This document shows positions 1 through 7,267 of a DNA stretch of 64,000 nucleotides, piece after piece. The stretch lies in NCBI GenBank assembly GCA_045132055.1, contig JBGURP010000027.1:62001-126000 (forward strand), written 5' to 3'. Made by a program: the position numbers and the translations under genes. How positions within the stretch are numbered: position 1 is the stretch's first letter; every line of letters starts with the position of its first letter. This DNA is from F23-D06 sp045132055. GTDB lineage: Bacteria; Bacteroidota; Bacteroidia; Bacteroidales; WCHB1-69. The notes under the pieces are model-generated. The model saw nothing but the letters and a program-made list of their open reading frames with translations. It did not search any database and was not told where the DNA came from.

Positions 1-813
1 GCTAAGACAAAGGATAATTTTATACAAAACACCCTTAACAATCATTCTGTATTATCTGTTTTTGGCAAAATCTCTTTCAGCATTGATGCTAAACCAATAG
101 CTGACCTTTATAATTGGATCGCTAATTATATGCATGAGGTAAACATTGAACATGATTCCCCTCAAAAGACGCTAAAATCCATTGAAAAAAACAACAAATC
201 AAAGCAATTCTACATTCAAATGCTACAAAAGGCGGACTTTAATATTGTTGATTTTTATACAGAAACAGTAAGCGAAGAAATTCCGCAGATAGGTTTAACT
301 GTCAATAATGAGACACTTTCTTTAGAAAACAAAATGGTTCCATTTGAGCGAACAAAAGTATATTTCATTTGTGAAGCGGGGAATGAAAAGTTTACATTAA
401 GCTATGATGAACAGTCGGAAGGCACAAAGAAATTTTTGTCAAACTTGTCATCTTTGTATAAAGCGGTAACAGGCAACCATGTGTTTCTAATTGACGAAAT
501 CGACTCAGAACTGCATGACGATTTGCTGCTCTATTTCCTCAACACATTCATCATGAATTCTAATGAGTCGCAGTTGATTTTCACCAGCCAGGAAACGTCC
601 TTGTTGAACGAAGACCTGTTGAACACACATCGTGATTTTGTGTTCTTTGCGGAGAAGAACCGTGACGGGGCTTATTCCGAATACACACGTGCGGATGAAT
701 ACGGGTTGCACAAGAATCTTTCTTTATACAAGTCATATCGGAACGGCCGGTTAGGAGCAGTTCCCCAATTGGGTTCACCTTTATTATATTTAGATAACGA
801 TGAAGAAAATTAA
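1..813 (+). CDS. AAA/ABC-type ATPase, C-terminal part (AbiLi/RloA-like)
   Basis: The frame is open from base 1, so this is the last 270 or so residues of a longer protein; the Met codon at 130 is internal. It shows an ABC-type signature (SEGTKKF, near 415), a Walker B motif (VFLIDEID, near 481-504) and a switch-like segment (LIFTSQETS). This matches AAA_21/OLD-like ATPases. The Walker A motif lies outside the window. The gene overlaps the next one by 14 bp, which carries a RloB/TOPRIM protein; that pairing is the AbiL or RloAB type of phage-defence module. ATPase assignment is solid; the defence role is inferred from the partner. Confidence 0.75.
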   Translation, partial: AKTKDNFIQNTLNNHSVLSVFGKISFSIDAKPIADLYNWIANYMHEVNIEHDSPQKTLKSIEKNNKSKQFYIQMLQKADFNIVDFYTETVSEEIPQIGLTVNNETLSLENKMVPFERTKVYFICEAGNEKFTLSYDEQSEGTKKFLSNLSSLYKAVTGNHVFLIDEIDSELHDDLLLYFLNTFIMNSNESQLIFTSQETSLLNEDLLNTHRDFVFFAEKNRDGAYSEYTRADEYGLHKNLSLYKSYRNGRLGAVPQLGSPLLYLDNDEEN

Positions 814-1411
814 GGATTCTATTATAGTAATTGGTGAGGCAATTACGGAATACTACTATTTCAATTCTTTGAAAGATACATACCGGCAGCTCAACATAAG
901 GCCTACCTATCCCAAACATTCTTCGGGACTGGATTATCTTAAACAAGAAATTGACAAAGCGATAGAAGCTGGCTATTCGCAGATTATTTGTGTGGTTGAC
1001 ATGGACAACAAAAAAGAGGGAAAAGAAAAGAGCGACTATGAACGCTTCAAAAAGCGGATGGTGGGCACTCACACGATAAGGAAGACGAAGCAGAAATATG
1101 AGATTCGTTTTATTGAGAATGAACGTTGTACCGAGATCTTTTTCTTGTTTTATTTTGCATATACATCTCGCTGTTTCCAAAACCAGCCTGAACTATTGAA
1201 AGAACTGAGCAATCATTGCGCTTATGAGAAAGCGGAAATCTTTTTCAAGAAGCACTCTCTTCATCAATATTTTGAGAAAGCAGGTGGGGATTTCATGCTT
1301 GCATTGCGCAACGCCGCTCAATCAATGAAAGAAAAAAAAGAAACGGAAAGGGATTACACTTACTCACAAATGGCAGATTTGTTTGAGGCGTTAGGAATTA
1401 GAGCAGAATAA
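800..1411 (+). CDS. RloB-like TOPRIM protein (AbiLii-type partner)
   Basis: A 203-residue protein beginning with the RloB-style motif IVIGEAITEYYYF (residues 9-21; family form roughly GEGxTExxYF) and followed by the acidic TOPRIM motif VVDMDNK (about residues 70-76). These are the expected metal-binding positions of a nucleic-acid-cleaving TOPRIM fold. The start codon sits 14 bp inside the upstream ATPase gene, so translation is probably coupled. ATPase plus RloB pairs are found linked to restriction loci and as the abortive-infection system AbiL; I infer an anti-phage effector role. The Gly-Glu-Ala in place of the more usual Gly-Glu-Gly is a minor deviation. Confidence 0.75.
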   Translation: MKKIKDSIIVIGEAITEYYYFNSLKDTYRQLNIRPTYPKHSSGLDYLKQEIDKAIEAGYSQIICVVDMDNKKEGKEKSDYERFKKRMVGTHTIRKTKQKYEIRFIENERCTEIFFLFYFAYTSRCFQNQPELLKELSNHCAYEKAEIFFKKHSLHQYFEKAGGDFMLALRNAAQSMKEKKETERDYTYSQMADLFEALGIRAE

Positions 1412-1458
1412 ACAGGGATAAAACTGCATTTATGTATGAACAATTGGGAGAAGAAGTC

Positions 1459-1650
1459 ATGAGTAACCGCATTGGCGCCATCTCGGTAGAGTTGGCCAAG
1501 CGGCTCAATATCGAACCCGTGAAAGCGTTGCAACTATTCTACGAGAGCCAGACCTGCGACGACCTCCACGACAAATCCTCCGGCCTTTACCTTTACGGGG
1601 ATTTGTATGTGGCTGATGAGTTTATGAGGGAGAAGGGGGATGGGATGTAG
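1459..1650 (+). CDS. Small DUF3791-like protein
   Basis: A short acidic protein (63 residues from this ATG) with the pattern ISVELAKRLN...ALQLFYESQT...GLYLYGDLYVADEF. That resembles small Bacteroidota proteins annotated as DUF3791, often found beside toxin-like or defence genes. An in-frame ATG lies upstream at 1432, but the ATG at 1459 has a better ribosome-binding sequence (GGGAGAAG just upstream), so I prefer it. It is in the same direction as the ATPase/RloB pair, 47 nt downstream, and may belong to that transcript. Function unknown; the family name is from memory. Confidence 0.55.
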   Translation: MSNRIGAISVELAKRLNIEPVKALQLFYESQTCDDLHDKSSGLYLYGDLYVADEFMREKGDGM

Positions 1651-1687
1651 TAATTGAAACAGTTGTTTTTGTCCAACAGAAAAACAA

Positions 1688-2497
1688 CTATAGATTATCA
1701 CACATATCTATTAACTCAATAATTTTGTCCGATTTGTATAAAATGGACATTTGCTGATGTGTTACAATAGAGTTTTCTCCCATTTTTTTATACAAATTGA
1801 CAATTTTAGATTGAATACCTATTAAATACACTTGTCTAAAAAAGTCACTCGGTGCTGTGAGACCATTCCCAACCTTAAACCCTTTTTGACATGCAAAAAT
1901 AGGACTCCCAGACCCACCTTCTGTAGAATAACTTTCATACGCCATTGTATGGCCTATATACTTGTCATTAAATGAATAACAAAGGCGCGGGTCGCTTGAA
2001 ATAACACCTGAACGCAATACGGGATTATCATTTAAATGGTCATAAGTATAAATAGGAAAACCAATAGAAACAACTCTATCACAAACATTTAATTCATGCT
2101 GAATAACATTTGTGTTTGCAAGCATAGAATAATCAATGGTATTAAGATTAATAGTCTTATTAACGCAAATATTAAATACACAAGCTATATCATCAAGAGA
2201 ATCGGCGGCATATCGCAAATTGATAGATGATAGGGATAATTGTTCTACTTCTACAGTATTTTTAGTTGAATTATACTTTCTTTCATCAATTGTCAAATTA
2301 GCAAGTATGCTTTCGTCTGAAGGATTGGAAAACTTCAGGTCAAGAACATGTCTATTAGTAATAAAAAAAATTTTTTCGTTCTTTTTTATGTAAAACCCTG
2401 TCCCTTCCAGTTTAGTCTCTTTACCTGTTTTGGGATTTCTAAAAAAAGAAGATACCCTACCTACCGCGTATAAGAAATCGTTTGTAATACCATGCAT
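1688..2497 (-). CDS. Cytoplasmic trypsin-like serine protease
   Basis: A chymotrypsin-fold peptidase. Numbered from the upstream ATG at 2515, the likely triad is His56 (ITNRHVL), Asp108 or Asp109 (SLDDIAC) and Ser202 in EGGSGSPIF. There is no signal peptide or membrane segment, so it should act in the cytoplasm, unlike DegP-type proteases; no PDZ domain follows. Start choice: a TATTTTTG box lies at 2524-2517 on this strand, which would place transcription start at about 2512. The ATG at 2515 would then lie outside the mRNA, and the in-frame ATG at 2497 becomes the likely start. Its place beside the ATPase/RloB pair suggests a role in defence, but that is inference. Confidence 0.75.
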   Translation of the reverse strand: MHGITNDFLYAVGRVSSFFRNPKTGKETKLEGTGFYIKKNEKIFFITNRHVLDLKFSNPSDESILANLTIDERKYNSTKNTVEVEQLSLSSINLRYAADSLDDIACVFNICVNKTINLNTIDYSMLANTNVIQHELNVCDRVVSIGFPIYTYDHLNDNPVLRSGVISSDPRLCYSFNDKYIGHTMAYESYSTEGGSGSPIFACQKGFKVGNGLTAPSDFFRQVYLIGIQSKIVNLYKKMGENSIVTHQQMSILYKSDKIIELIDMCDNL

Positions 2498-2516
2498 TTT
2501 TTGTGATTTTAACATG

Positions 2517-2524
2517 CAAAAATA
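2517..2524 (-). promoter_or_regulatory. -7 promoter box TATTTTTG for the serine protease
   Basis: Matches the Bacteroidota -7 consensus TAnnTTTG. It lies so close to the ATG at 2515 that the start at 2497 is favoured. Confidence 0.55.
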
Positions 2525-2603
2525 CTATTTTTTTTCGACATCTATGCGAAAAAAGTCTAATATTAGCCGTCTTTTTCCGTCCCTGTTCTCAAAAAAAAAT
2601 TTC

Positions 2604-2611
2604 TATCTTTG
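2604..2611 (+). promoter_or_regulatory. -7 promoter box TATCTTTG upstream of the structured RNA
   Basis: A perfect TAnnTTTG box about 100 nt before the rod-like RNA and about 340 nt before the lipoprotein gene. It is the only good plus-strand box seen in this intergenic region, so it may drive both. Confidence 0.5.
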
Positions 2612-2700
2612 CCGCCTAAATCAATCAATAATAGAATCTTTAACGAATAATAAACAAAACCAATAAAAGAATAGAAAGATAAATAACATATTATAAAGCG

Positions 2701-2847
2701 TTTTCGCTCTAACTGTCCACTTAAAGTTCCACAAACAAGCCTGACTGGTGAAGCGGTAAACGCCTGCGAGAAATCGTGGGCTTTACTTATTTGTCAGGCA
2801 GGTCGTGGAACACCTAAATGGACGTAAGCAAAGTTCCACGATTTTTT
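2701..2847 (+). ncRNA. Rod-like structured RNA with competing intrinsic terminator
   Basis: Three stacked helices can be drawn. The outer stem pairs GTCCA (2715-2719), TTA (2721-2723) and GTTCCAC (2726-2732) with GTGGAAC (2805-2811), TAA (2815-2817) and TGGAC (2819-2823). The middle stem pairs GCCTGAC (2739-2745) with GTCAGGC (2793-2799). The apical hairpin (2756-2786) has about 13 pairs and a GAAA tetraloop. Downstream, TCGTGGAAC (2803-2811) is also a perfect 9-bp match to GTTCCACGA (2833-2841), followed by TTTTTT (2842-2847): an intrinsic terminator that would break the outer stem. The long rod with internal loops resembles a 6S-type RNA; an attenuating leader for the lipoprotein gene is the alternative. 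I could not assign an Rfam family. Confidence 0.55.
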
Positions 2848-2954
2848 ATGCCCATAATTAAAAAACACATAATCATATTCGGAGGGCTGCTAATAGCAGA
2901 CCTTAGACCGGATGTCCGTTAAAAAATAACACTAGTTTCTAAAACCGTAAAATT
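2848..2954. other. Spacer between structured RNA and lipoprotein gene
   Basis: AT-rich spacer with a small hairpin (CTGCT-aat-AGCAG, about 2889-2901). No second promoter box was found, so expression of the lipoprotein may depend on read-through of the terminator at 2803-2847. Confidence 0.3.
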
Positions 2955-3539
2955 ATGAAAAAAATTATTTGTCTTTGTCTCTTTGCTTCATTACTCATGT
3001 TCAATAATTGTGCCAATCAAAACACCAAAGCTAGTACAGATGAAGAAAATCTGACTGAAAAATGTGCGGTTGATATTCTGGGGGTAGAACTATGCGATGA
3101 TTATAACAACTTTGTGACTAACATCGAAAAAAAAATCACTATTGAAACAAAAAGGACTGATACTCTTGGCCAATATTTATATAACAAATATTGGCTTGTG
3201 GAACCGGAGCAAAAACCATGTATTGATTACATTGAAGTTTGTGGTATTAATGGTGAAATTGAAAACGTTCGACTTCATTACTTAGGAACCGATAATGAAA
3301 CACTACGCAATTCCCTCATAAAGAAATATGGTCCTAATTTAATAGTAAAGGATTCTGCAAAAGATCCACATTCTGAGTTGAGACTCAATCAATTCTTATA
3401 TACTATCGGAAAGTACTCAATACTTGTTAACACTTATAATTACAATGATTGGGTTATATATACTAATCAAGAACTAGTTGATAGGCAAAAACAAAAGGAA
3501 AAACAACTAAAAGAAAAGGAATTGGATGGACTTATATAG
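2955..3539 (+). CDS. Hypothetical lipoprotein
   Basis: A 194-residue protein with an N-terminal signal ending in MFNNC, giving a lipidated Cys19; it should be anchored in the inner or outer membrane. The body is mostly polar, with a Lys/Gln/Glu-rich helical tail (residues about 172-192). I do not recognise the fold. It follows a structured, possibly attenuating RNA with a terminator, so its expression may be conditional. The base composition is more AT-rich than that of the metabolic genes to the right, in keeping with the accessory character of this end of the window. Confidence 0.65.
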   Translation: MKKIICLCLFASLLMFNNCANQNTKASTDEENLTEKCAVDILGVELCDDYNNFVTNIEKKITIETKRTDTLGQYLYNKYWLVEPEQKPCIDYIEVCGINGEIENVRLHYLGTDNETLRNSLIKKYGPNLIVKDSAKDPHSELRLNQFLYTIGKYSILVNTYNYNDWVIYTNQELVDRQKQKEKQLKEKELDGLI

Positions 3540-3596
3540 TTCCTAAACATTGTTTGTGAGACAAATAAATCGTTAATTGGTATCTCAAAAAACTGA

Positions 3597-3839
3597 CTAA
3601 TGCTTTCTTGAACCGAACATTACTAGTGTAGCCAGATACAAGTAGAAGAACGCCTCTGGATTCGACTTCTTCAACTTGTTGAGTTTTGTGTATTCGCAAT
3701 CTGTGAACAACCAATCTCTTATACTCTCCAGTTGCCGACTGCTGTATTTCTCAATGGTGATGCAATCTGTTTCAATTCGTAATGCAAGATAATACGCTTT
3801 GGTCGCGGACAAGATGGCTTTCCCAATAAAGATATACAA
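3597..3839 (-). CDS. Small hypothetical protein
   Basis: An 80-residue open frame, rich in aromatic and charged residues, with a hydrophobic C-terminal stretch (FFYLYLATLVMFG). I recognise no family. It lacks a clear promoter box or ribosome-binding site and lies among gene debris, so it could be a remnant of a longer protein or not be expressed at all. Confidence 0.3.
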   Translation of the reverse strand: MYIFIGKAILSATKAYYLALRIETDCITIEKYSSRQLESIRDWLFTDCEYTKLNKLKKSNPEAFFYLYLATLVMFGSRKH

Positions 3840-3887
3840 ATTTTCGTCAATAAATTGAAATTATTGCCAATAATTTGTTTTAATCAA

Positions 3888-3995
3888 ATGAACGACGCCA
3901 TCTTGAAGTTCCGCCGCTATGAGGATGCCTCTCTGACCTACACCGGCATCAACCGCCACGCTTCCGACACCCGCATCGGCCTGATAGAATCATAA
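3888..3995 (+). pseudogene. Short GC-rich coding remnant
   Basis: A 35-codon frame (MNDAILKFRRYEDASLTY...) with codon use like the GC-richer genes rather than its AT-rich surroundings. It ends at a TAA and has no upstream signals. A second short coding-like scrap in another frame (about 4255-4329) ends in ALVNRETYPR. Both look like the ends of genes left by deletion. The original functions are not recognisable. Confidence 0.3.
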
Positions 3996-4061
3996 AAACA
4001 CTAACAGAACATTCTTTGAAATTTTAGGAGAAAAAACTTGCGGAGTCTAAAAGAAGATGTG

Positions 4062-4069
4062 TATCTTTG
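4062..4069 (+). promoter_or_regulatory. -7 promoter box TATCTTTG for the small gene at 4091
   Basis: Perfect TAnnTTTG box with a TTG at 4038-4040 as a plausible -33 element. It lies 21 nt upstream of the ATG at 4091. Confidence 0.5.
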
Positions 4070-4090
4070 CAAAAATATAAATCAATCGCT

Positions 4091-4258
4091 ATGAAATACA
4101 AATATTCTAAAGAAGAATCTGAAAAACAAAAAGTTAGCAAGCCTGTTATTCCTCGAGTGTGCTCCATCAAAGAGGCACAGCGCAGAAGTATGACTCTTGA
4201 TCAATTTACGGGCAAATTATATGCTATGGTGGATGCATTTTACAAAGCAAAGGCATGA
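4091..4258 (+). CDS. Small basic hypothetical protein
   Basis: A 55-residue basic protein (MKYKYSKEESEKQK...) with a predicted helical C-terminus (SIKEAQRRSMTLDQFTGKLY). The start is set by the promoter box at 4062-4069; an upstream TTG start would overlap the box. I do not recognise a family. Small proteins of this kind often sit beside toxin-antitoxin or DUF3791-type genes, but no partner is intact here. Confidence 0.45.
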   Translation: MKYKYSKEESEKQKVSKPVIPRVCSIKEAQRRSMTLDQFTGKLYAMVDAFYKAKA

Positions 4259-4359
4259 GAGTACCGGCCTGATGGACAGCACCGTGCCGATTGAGGCGTT
4301 GGTGAATCGGGAGACTTATCCCCGTTAGTTCAATTTCTTATAGTTTTTATCCAGAGTCT

Positions 4360-4672
4360 CCATTTCGCGGCGGGGAAAAGGTCGCGTTTCAAAGCTCTGG
4401 TTTCACGCGCCGCGAGTAGTTTTTTGGGCGCATCATGGCCCCACACTGCGGCCTTCGGCCTTGTGCGGGGTTACTGAGATGGCATCCCTACCGGGATGCA
4501 TCCCACAATGGACACAATTAGGTTATCTGCATTAGCCTCGAAGAGGCTGTATCCCAGTAACCCCAGACCAAACGCAGTGCGGTCTGGGGCTGGAGAGCGC
4601 GCCCGACTCCCATCGCACCGCGGAAGCACCTTGCCTCGAAGCTCGGCCTCGGCTCGGTGCGAAAGGGAGTAA
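4360..4672. repeat. GC-rich modular hairpin repeat, copy R1
   Basis: This stretch holds no gene but a series of strong inverted repeats shared with copies at about 51.6, 52.4 and 54.7 kb. In order: TCGCGGCG (4366-4373) with CGCCGCGA (4408-4415); a CCCCACAC...GTGCGGGG arm pair (about 4440-4470); GCATCCC (4482-4488) with GGGATGC (4493-4499); AGCCTC (4534-4539) with GAGGCT (4543-4548); CCCCAGACC (4561-4569) with GGTCTGGGG (4581-4589). Arms differ from the other copies by paired changes, which points to selection on structure. Confidence 0.75.
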
Positions 4673-4736
4673 CTTAATGAGTTGCAATGAGAGACAACAA
4701 CAAAGTGCCATTATGTATATAAATACCCAAAATTAT

Positions 4737-4744
4737 TATTTTTG
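4737..4744 (+). promoter_or_regulatory. -7 promoter box TATTTTTG for the aspartyl protease
   Basis: Perfect TAnnTTTG box 19 nt before the ATG at 4763. It excludes the in-frame upstream start at 4742, which lies within the box. Confidence 0.6.
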
Positions 4745-4762
4745 CGACCTAAAATCATCCTG

Positions 4763-5977
4763 ATGAAAAAACAAAGCAAAGCAATTGTACTTGGCCTGTT
4801 ACTGGGAGTTATGGCTTGGGGGCAGGCGTCGGCACAGAGACTGAGTGACCGGTATTTTGGCGTCTCCCGACAGGTTTTCACCGATACCATCAAAATCAAA
4901 ATGTGGAACGGGGCCATCATCGTTCCTGTGGAAATCGAAGGCGAAACCAAAAACCTCATGTTCGACACCGGTGCCGGAAGCGGATTCTGGATCGGGAAAA
5001 AAGAGTCATGGATGAGATCTACGGACGACAGCACTTATACCACCGATGCCCAAAACAGACATAAAATGATGGAGATGGTAGAAATCCCCTCCATCAAAAT
5101 GGGCAATATTATTATCAAAGGTTATCGGATGGTTGTTGACGATGCACTTAGCAACTTCACCTGTGGAATCATTGACGGCGCCTTCGGTTTTGACCTCGCC
5201 GCCAAAGGCATTTCGTTCAAGTTTGACACCAAAGACAGTCTGCTGATCATGACATCCCACAAAGGGTTCTTCGCCAAGGAGGAGAAGGGACACGCCCAGG
5301 TGAAATACAAAGATTATGGTATCCGGCCCAAAGTGTGGGCGAAAATACCGTTTGCCCGCCCTAAAATGCTTTTCGACATGGGCGCCATTGGCGGGTGGTT
5401 CGGTCTCCCGCAGGATTTATTGGACCTGTGGTCTAAAAACGATCCCAAAATCAAACAGCAACTGGATGCCATGACGGTGAATGTTGACACAACCGTCATG
5501 ACATACGCGGGGCTTTTCGGCGCCACCTACGATACGGTTATCAACGGAGAACTTTGCATTCCCGAAATCGAAGTGGGCGACATAGTCCTCAAAGATGTGT
5601 GGGTGAACACTGCCACACACAACAGGGCCATTGGCTCGTCTATTCTGGAACATGTTTCACTGATTATTGACGCGCCGAAGAAAAGTTTCTACTTCCTCCC
5701 ACATGATGGGAATCCGGAAATCACGGTGAACAACAAGCCCCGGGGGTTGGATTTGGTCGCTGCCGAAGAGGGCGATCCTCTCGGCGCCATGAAAGCACTC
5801 GTGCGCAAAGGCTCTAAAGCGTACGAGAAAGGGATTCGCACCGGCGACTATCTGGTCAGCGCCAACGGAACGCCCATCACATGCCAATGCGATTTAATGT
5901 TGCTGACGCGCCAAGAGAGCGTGAAACGCTATGTGTTCCGCACTCCAGAGGGCGAAATCAAAGAGATTGAGTGGTAA
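4763..5977 (+). CDS. Secreted retropepsin-like aspartyl protease with PDZ domain
   Basis: A 404-residue protein with a signal peptide (residues 1-25, ending QASAQ). The first aspartyl protease motif is FDTGAGSGF (Asp68); a second lobe has LFDMGAIGGW near residue 200, where the Thr is replaced by Met, so the second site may be weak or structural. The C-terminal 80 residues look like a PDZ domain (KAYEKGIRTGDYLVSANG). Signal peptide plus two retropepsin-like halves plus PDZ is a common Bacteroidota arrangement, probably periplasmic or surface-facing. It is transcribed alone from the box at 4737-4744; the repeat R1 lies just upstream. Substrate unknown. Confidence 0.75.
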   Translation: MKKQSKAIVLGLLLGVMAWGQASAQRLSDRYFGVSRQVFTDTIKIKMWNGAIIVPVEIEGETKNLMFDTGAGSGFWIGKKESWMRSTDDSTYTTDAQNRHKMMEMVEIPSIKMGNIIIKGYRMVVDDALSNFTCGIIDGAFGFDLAAKGISFKFDTKDSLLIMTSHKGFFAKEEKGHAQVKYKDYGIRPKVWAKIPFARPKMLFDMGAIGGWFGLPQDLLDLWSKNDPKIKQQLDAMTVNVDTTVMTYAGLFGATYDTVINGELCIPEIEVGDIVLKDVWVNTATHNRAIGSSILEHVSLIIDAPKKSFYFLPHDGNPEITVNNKPRGLDLVAAEEGDPLGAMKALVRKGSKAYEKGIRTGDYLVSANGTPITCQCDLMLLTRQESVKRYVFRTPEGEIKEIEW

Positions 5978-6006
5978 TTATCCCCTAAGGAAAACAGGTG
6001 TGCATT

Positions 6007-6654
6007 TCACTTCCTCCCGAAGTCGGCGGGAATCTCGCCCCAGAGGGGGGTGTTCCACTTATAGATAGGATTGGGATAGGTGTTGTTCTGCAGCCACTTC
6101 TCCGCGCGCGCCATCATCTCGAACAGCACGGCGTTCTCTTCCGTCGGCAAAACAATGGATTTGTGCTTCTTATGACGCACCCACGACAAGGCGGTGATGC
6201 TGTCGGTGTAGATGGGAATGTCCAGATTCTTCTGTTTCAGCAGGGCCAGGCCGTGCACCAGGGCCAGGAACTCGCCGATGTTGTTGGAGGCGTTCGGGAA
6301 CGGTCCCTTGTGGAACCAAACCTCGCCCGTGGCGGCATACACGCCCCTGTATTCCATCACTTTGGTCACCATGTTGCAGGCCGCGTCCACACAAAGGCTT
6401 TCAAGAATGGGTTTTTGAGCATTGGCGTCATTTGCCTGCAATTGCAATGCCACCCCGCTGGCCGTAGCCGGATGATTTCGGTAATAGGCAGCATATCCTT
6501 CATTCAGTGCACTTTGCGCTTCCTGCAAAGAGCCAAATGACTTGTATTTTGCGTCCTCAAACTGATAAACTTGTTCCTTGCACTCCGCCCAATTGTCATA
6601 AACCCCGGGCTTCACGCCCTTCCAAACCACATAAAATTTCTTCTTTGTTGCCAT
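6007..6654 (-). CDS. rnhA: Ribonuclease H with viroplasmin-type hybrid-binding domain
   Basis: A 215-residue enzyme that degrades RNA in RNA-DNA hybrids. Residues 5-45 form the Caulimovirus-VI/viroplasmin hybrid-binding domain (FYVVWKGVKPGVYDNW). The RNase H domain carries the acidic catalytic set: Asp in CVDAACN, Glu in NIGEFLAL, Asp in YTDSITAL and a C-terminal Asp in EIPADFGRK. The start at 6654 is set by a TATCTTTG box at 6689-6682; a longer frame to 6735 would begin upstream of the promoter. It is divergent from the GldH-like gene. The protein lacks a signal peptide. Confidence 0.9.
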   Translation of the reverse strand: MATKKKFYVVWKGVKPGVYDNWAECKEQVYQFEDAKYKSFGSLQEAQSALNEGYAAYYRNHPATASGVALQLQANDANAQKPILESLCVDAACNMVTKVMEYRGVYAATGEVWFHKGPFPNASNNIGEFLALVHGLALLKQKNLDIPIYTDSITALSWVRHKKHKSIVLPTEENAVLFEMMARAEKWLQNNTYPNPIYKWNTPLWGEIPADFGRK

Positions 6655-6681
6655 AGTTAATGCGTTTTTTATTTTAGGGTG

Positions 6682-6689
6682 CAAAGATA
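6682..6689 (-). promoter_or_regulatory. -7 promoter box TATCTTTG for RNase H
   Basis: Perfect TAnnTTTG box 27 nt upstream of the ATG at 6654. Confidence 0.6.
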
Positions 6690-6745
6690 CTAAAAATGTT
6701 GTTTTTTTTTCTATTTTCGCGGGCCTTAAAATCAATCATCAAAGT

Positions 6746-7267
6746 ATGAAAAGCAACAGATTTATACACCTTCTTTCATGTGCGGCAATTGCACTCGTTT
6801 TCAGCCTTATAGCTATTGGCTGCCACAATTCCGACAAAAACATGGAGGCCATCAGCGTGACGCGCAATTTCGCCAACTCCAACTGGACCTTTGAAGAACA
6901 GGTGATGGACATGCCGTTCACCATCACGGACACCACCAAAGACTACAGCATCGAGTTTGTGTTGAACTACGACACGGCCAGAATCGAGGTGGAACAACTT
7001 CCTGTTACCGTAACCCTCAGATTTCCAGACGGACAGGAAACCTACGTCACCAGTCTTTTCGATTTCAACCAGGATGCCAACAAAAGTTTTGTCGCCGCTG
7101 GAAAAGGAAGCACATGCAACATGAACTTGGTGGCTTTCCCCAGAAAGAGCCTGAACCAGTCGGGCGAATACCATATCATATTCTACCGGAAGGCTGTGAA
7201 ATATGACAATTATGGATTCAACAGCCTCACTCTGAAGGTTAATCCTCTTAAAAAGAACAAGAACTAG
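6746..7267 (+). CDS. GldH-like lipoprotein
   Basis: A 173-residue lipoprotein; the signal ends in LIAIGC, giving lipidated Cys26. The pattern NWTFEEQ...FTITDTTKDYSIEFVL...FPDGQE followed by GEYHIIFYRKAV matches the general shape of the gliding-motility/T9SS accessory lipoprotein GldH (W near the start, Asp-Thr, beta-strands, a GxYxxxxxxA end), but similarity is loose. GldH would sit in the envelope and support type IX secretion, which fits the T9SS substrates elsewhere in this window. Its stop overlaps by 4 bp the stop of the convergent gene. Confidence 0.5.
   Translation: MKSNRFIHLLSCAAIALVFSLIAIGCHNSDKNMEAISVTRNFANSNWTFEEQVMDMPFTITDTTKDYSIEFVLNYDTARIEVEQLPVTVTLRFPDGQETYVTSLFDFNQDANKSFVAAGKGSTCNMNLVAFPRKSLNQSGEYHIIFYRKAVKYDNYGFNSLTLKVNPLKKNKN

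Noticed and set aside
2739..2799. tRNA-like shape (7-bp GCCTGAC/GTCAGGC stem with a D-loop-like GCGGTAAA)
   Set aside because: There is no T-loop TTCGAAT-type sequence and no anticodon arm with a 7-nt loop; the inside folds as a long GAAA hairpin.
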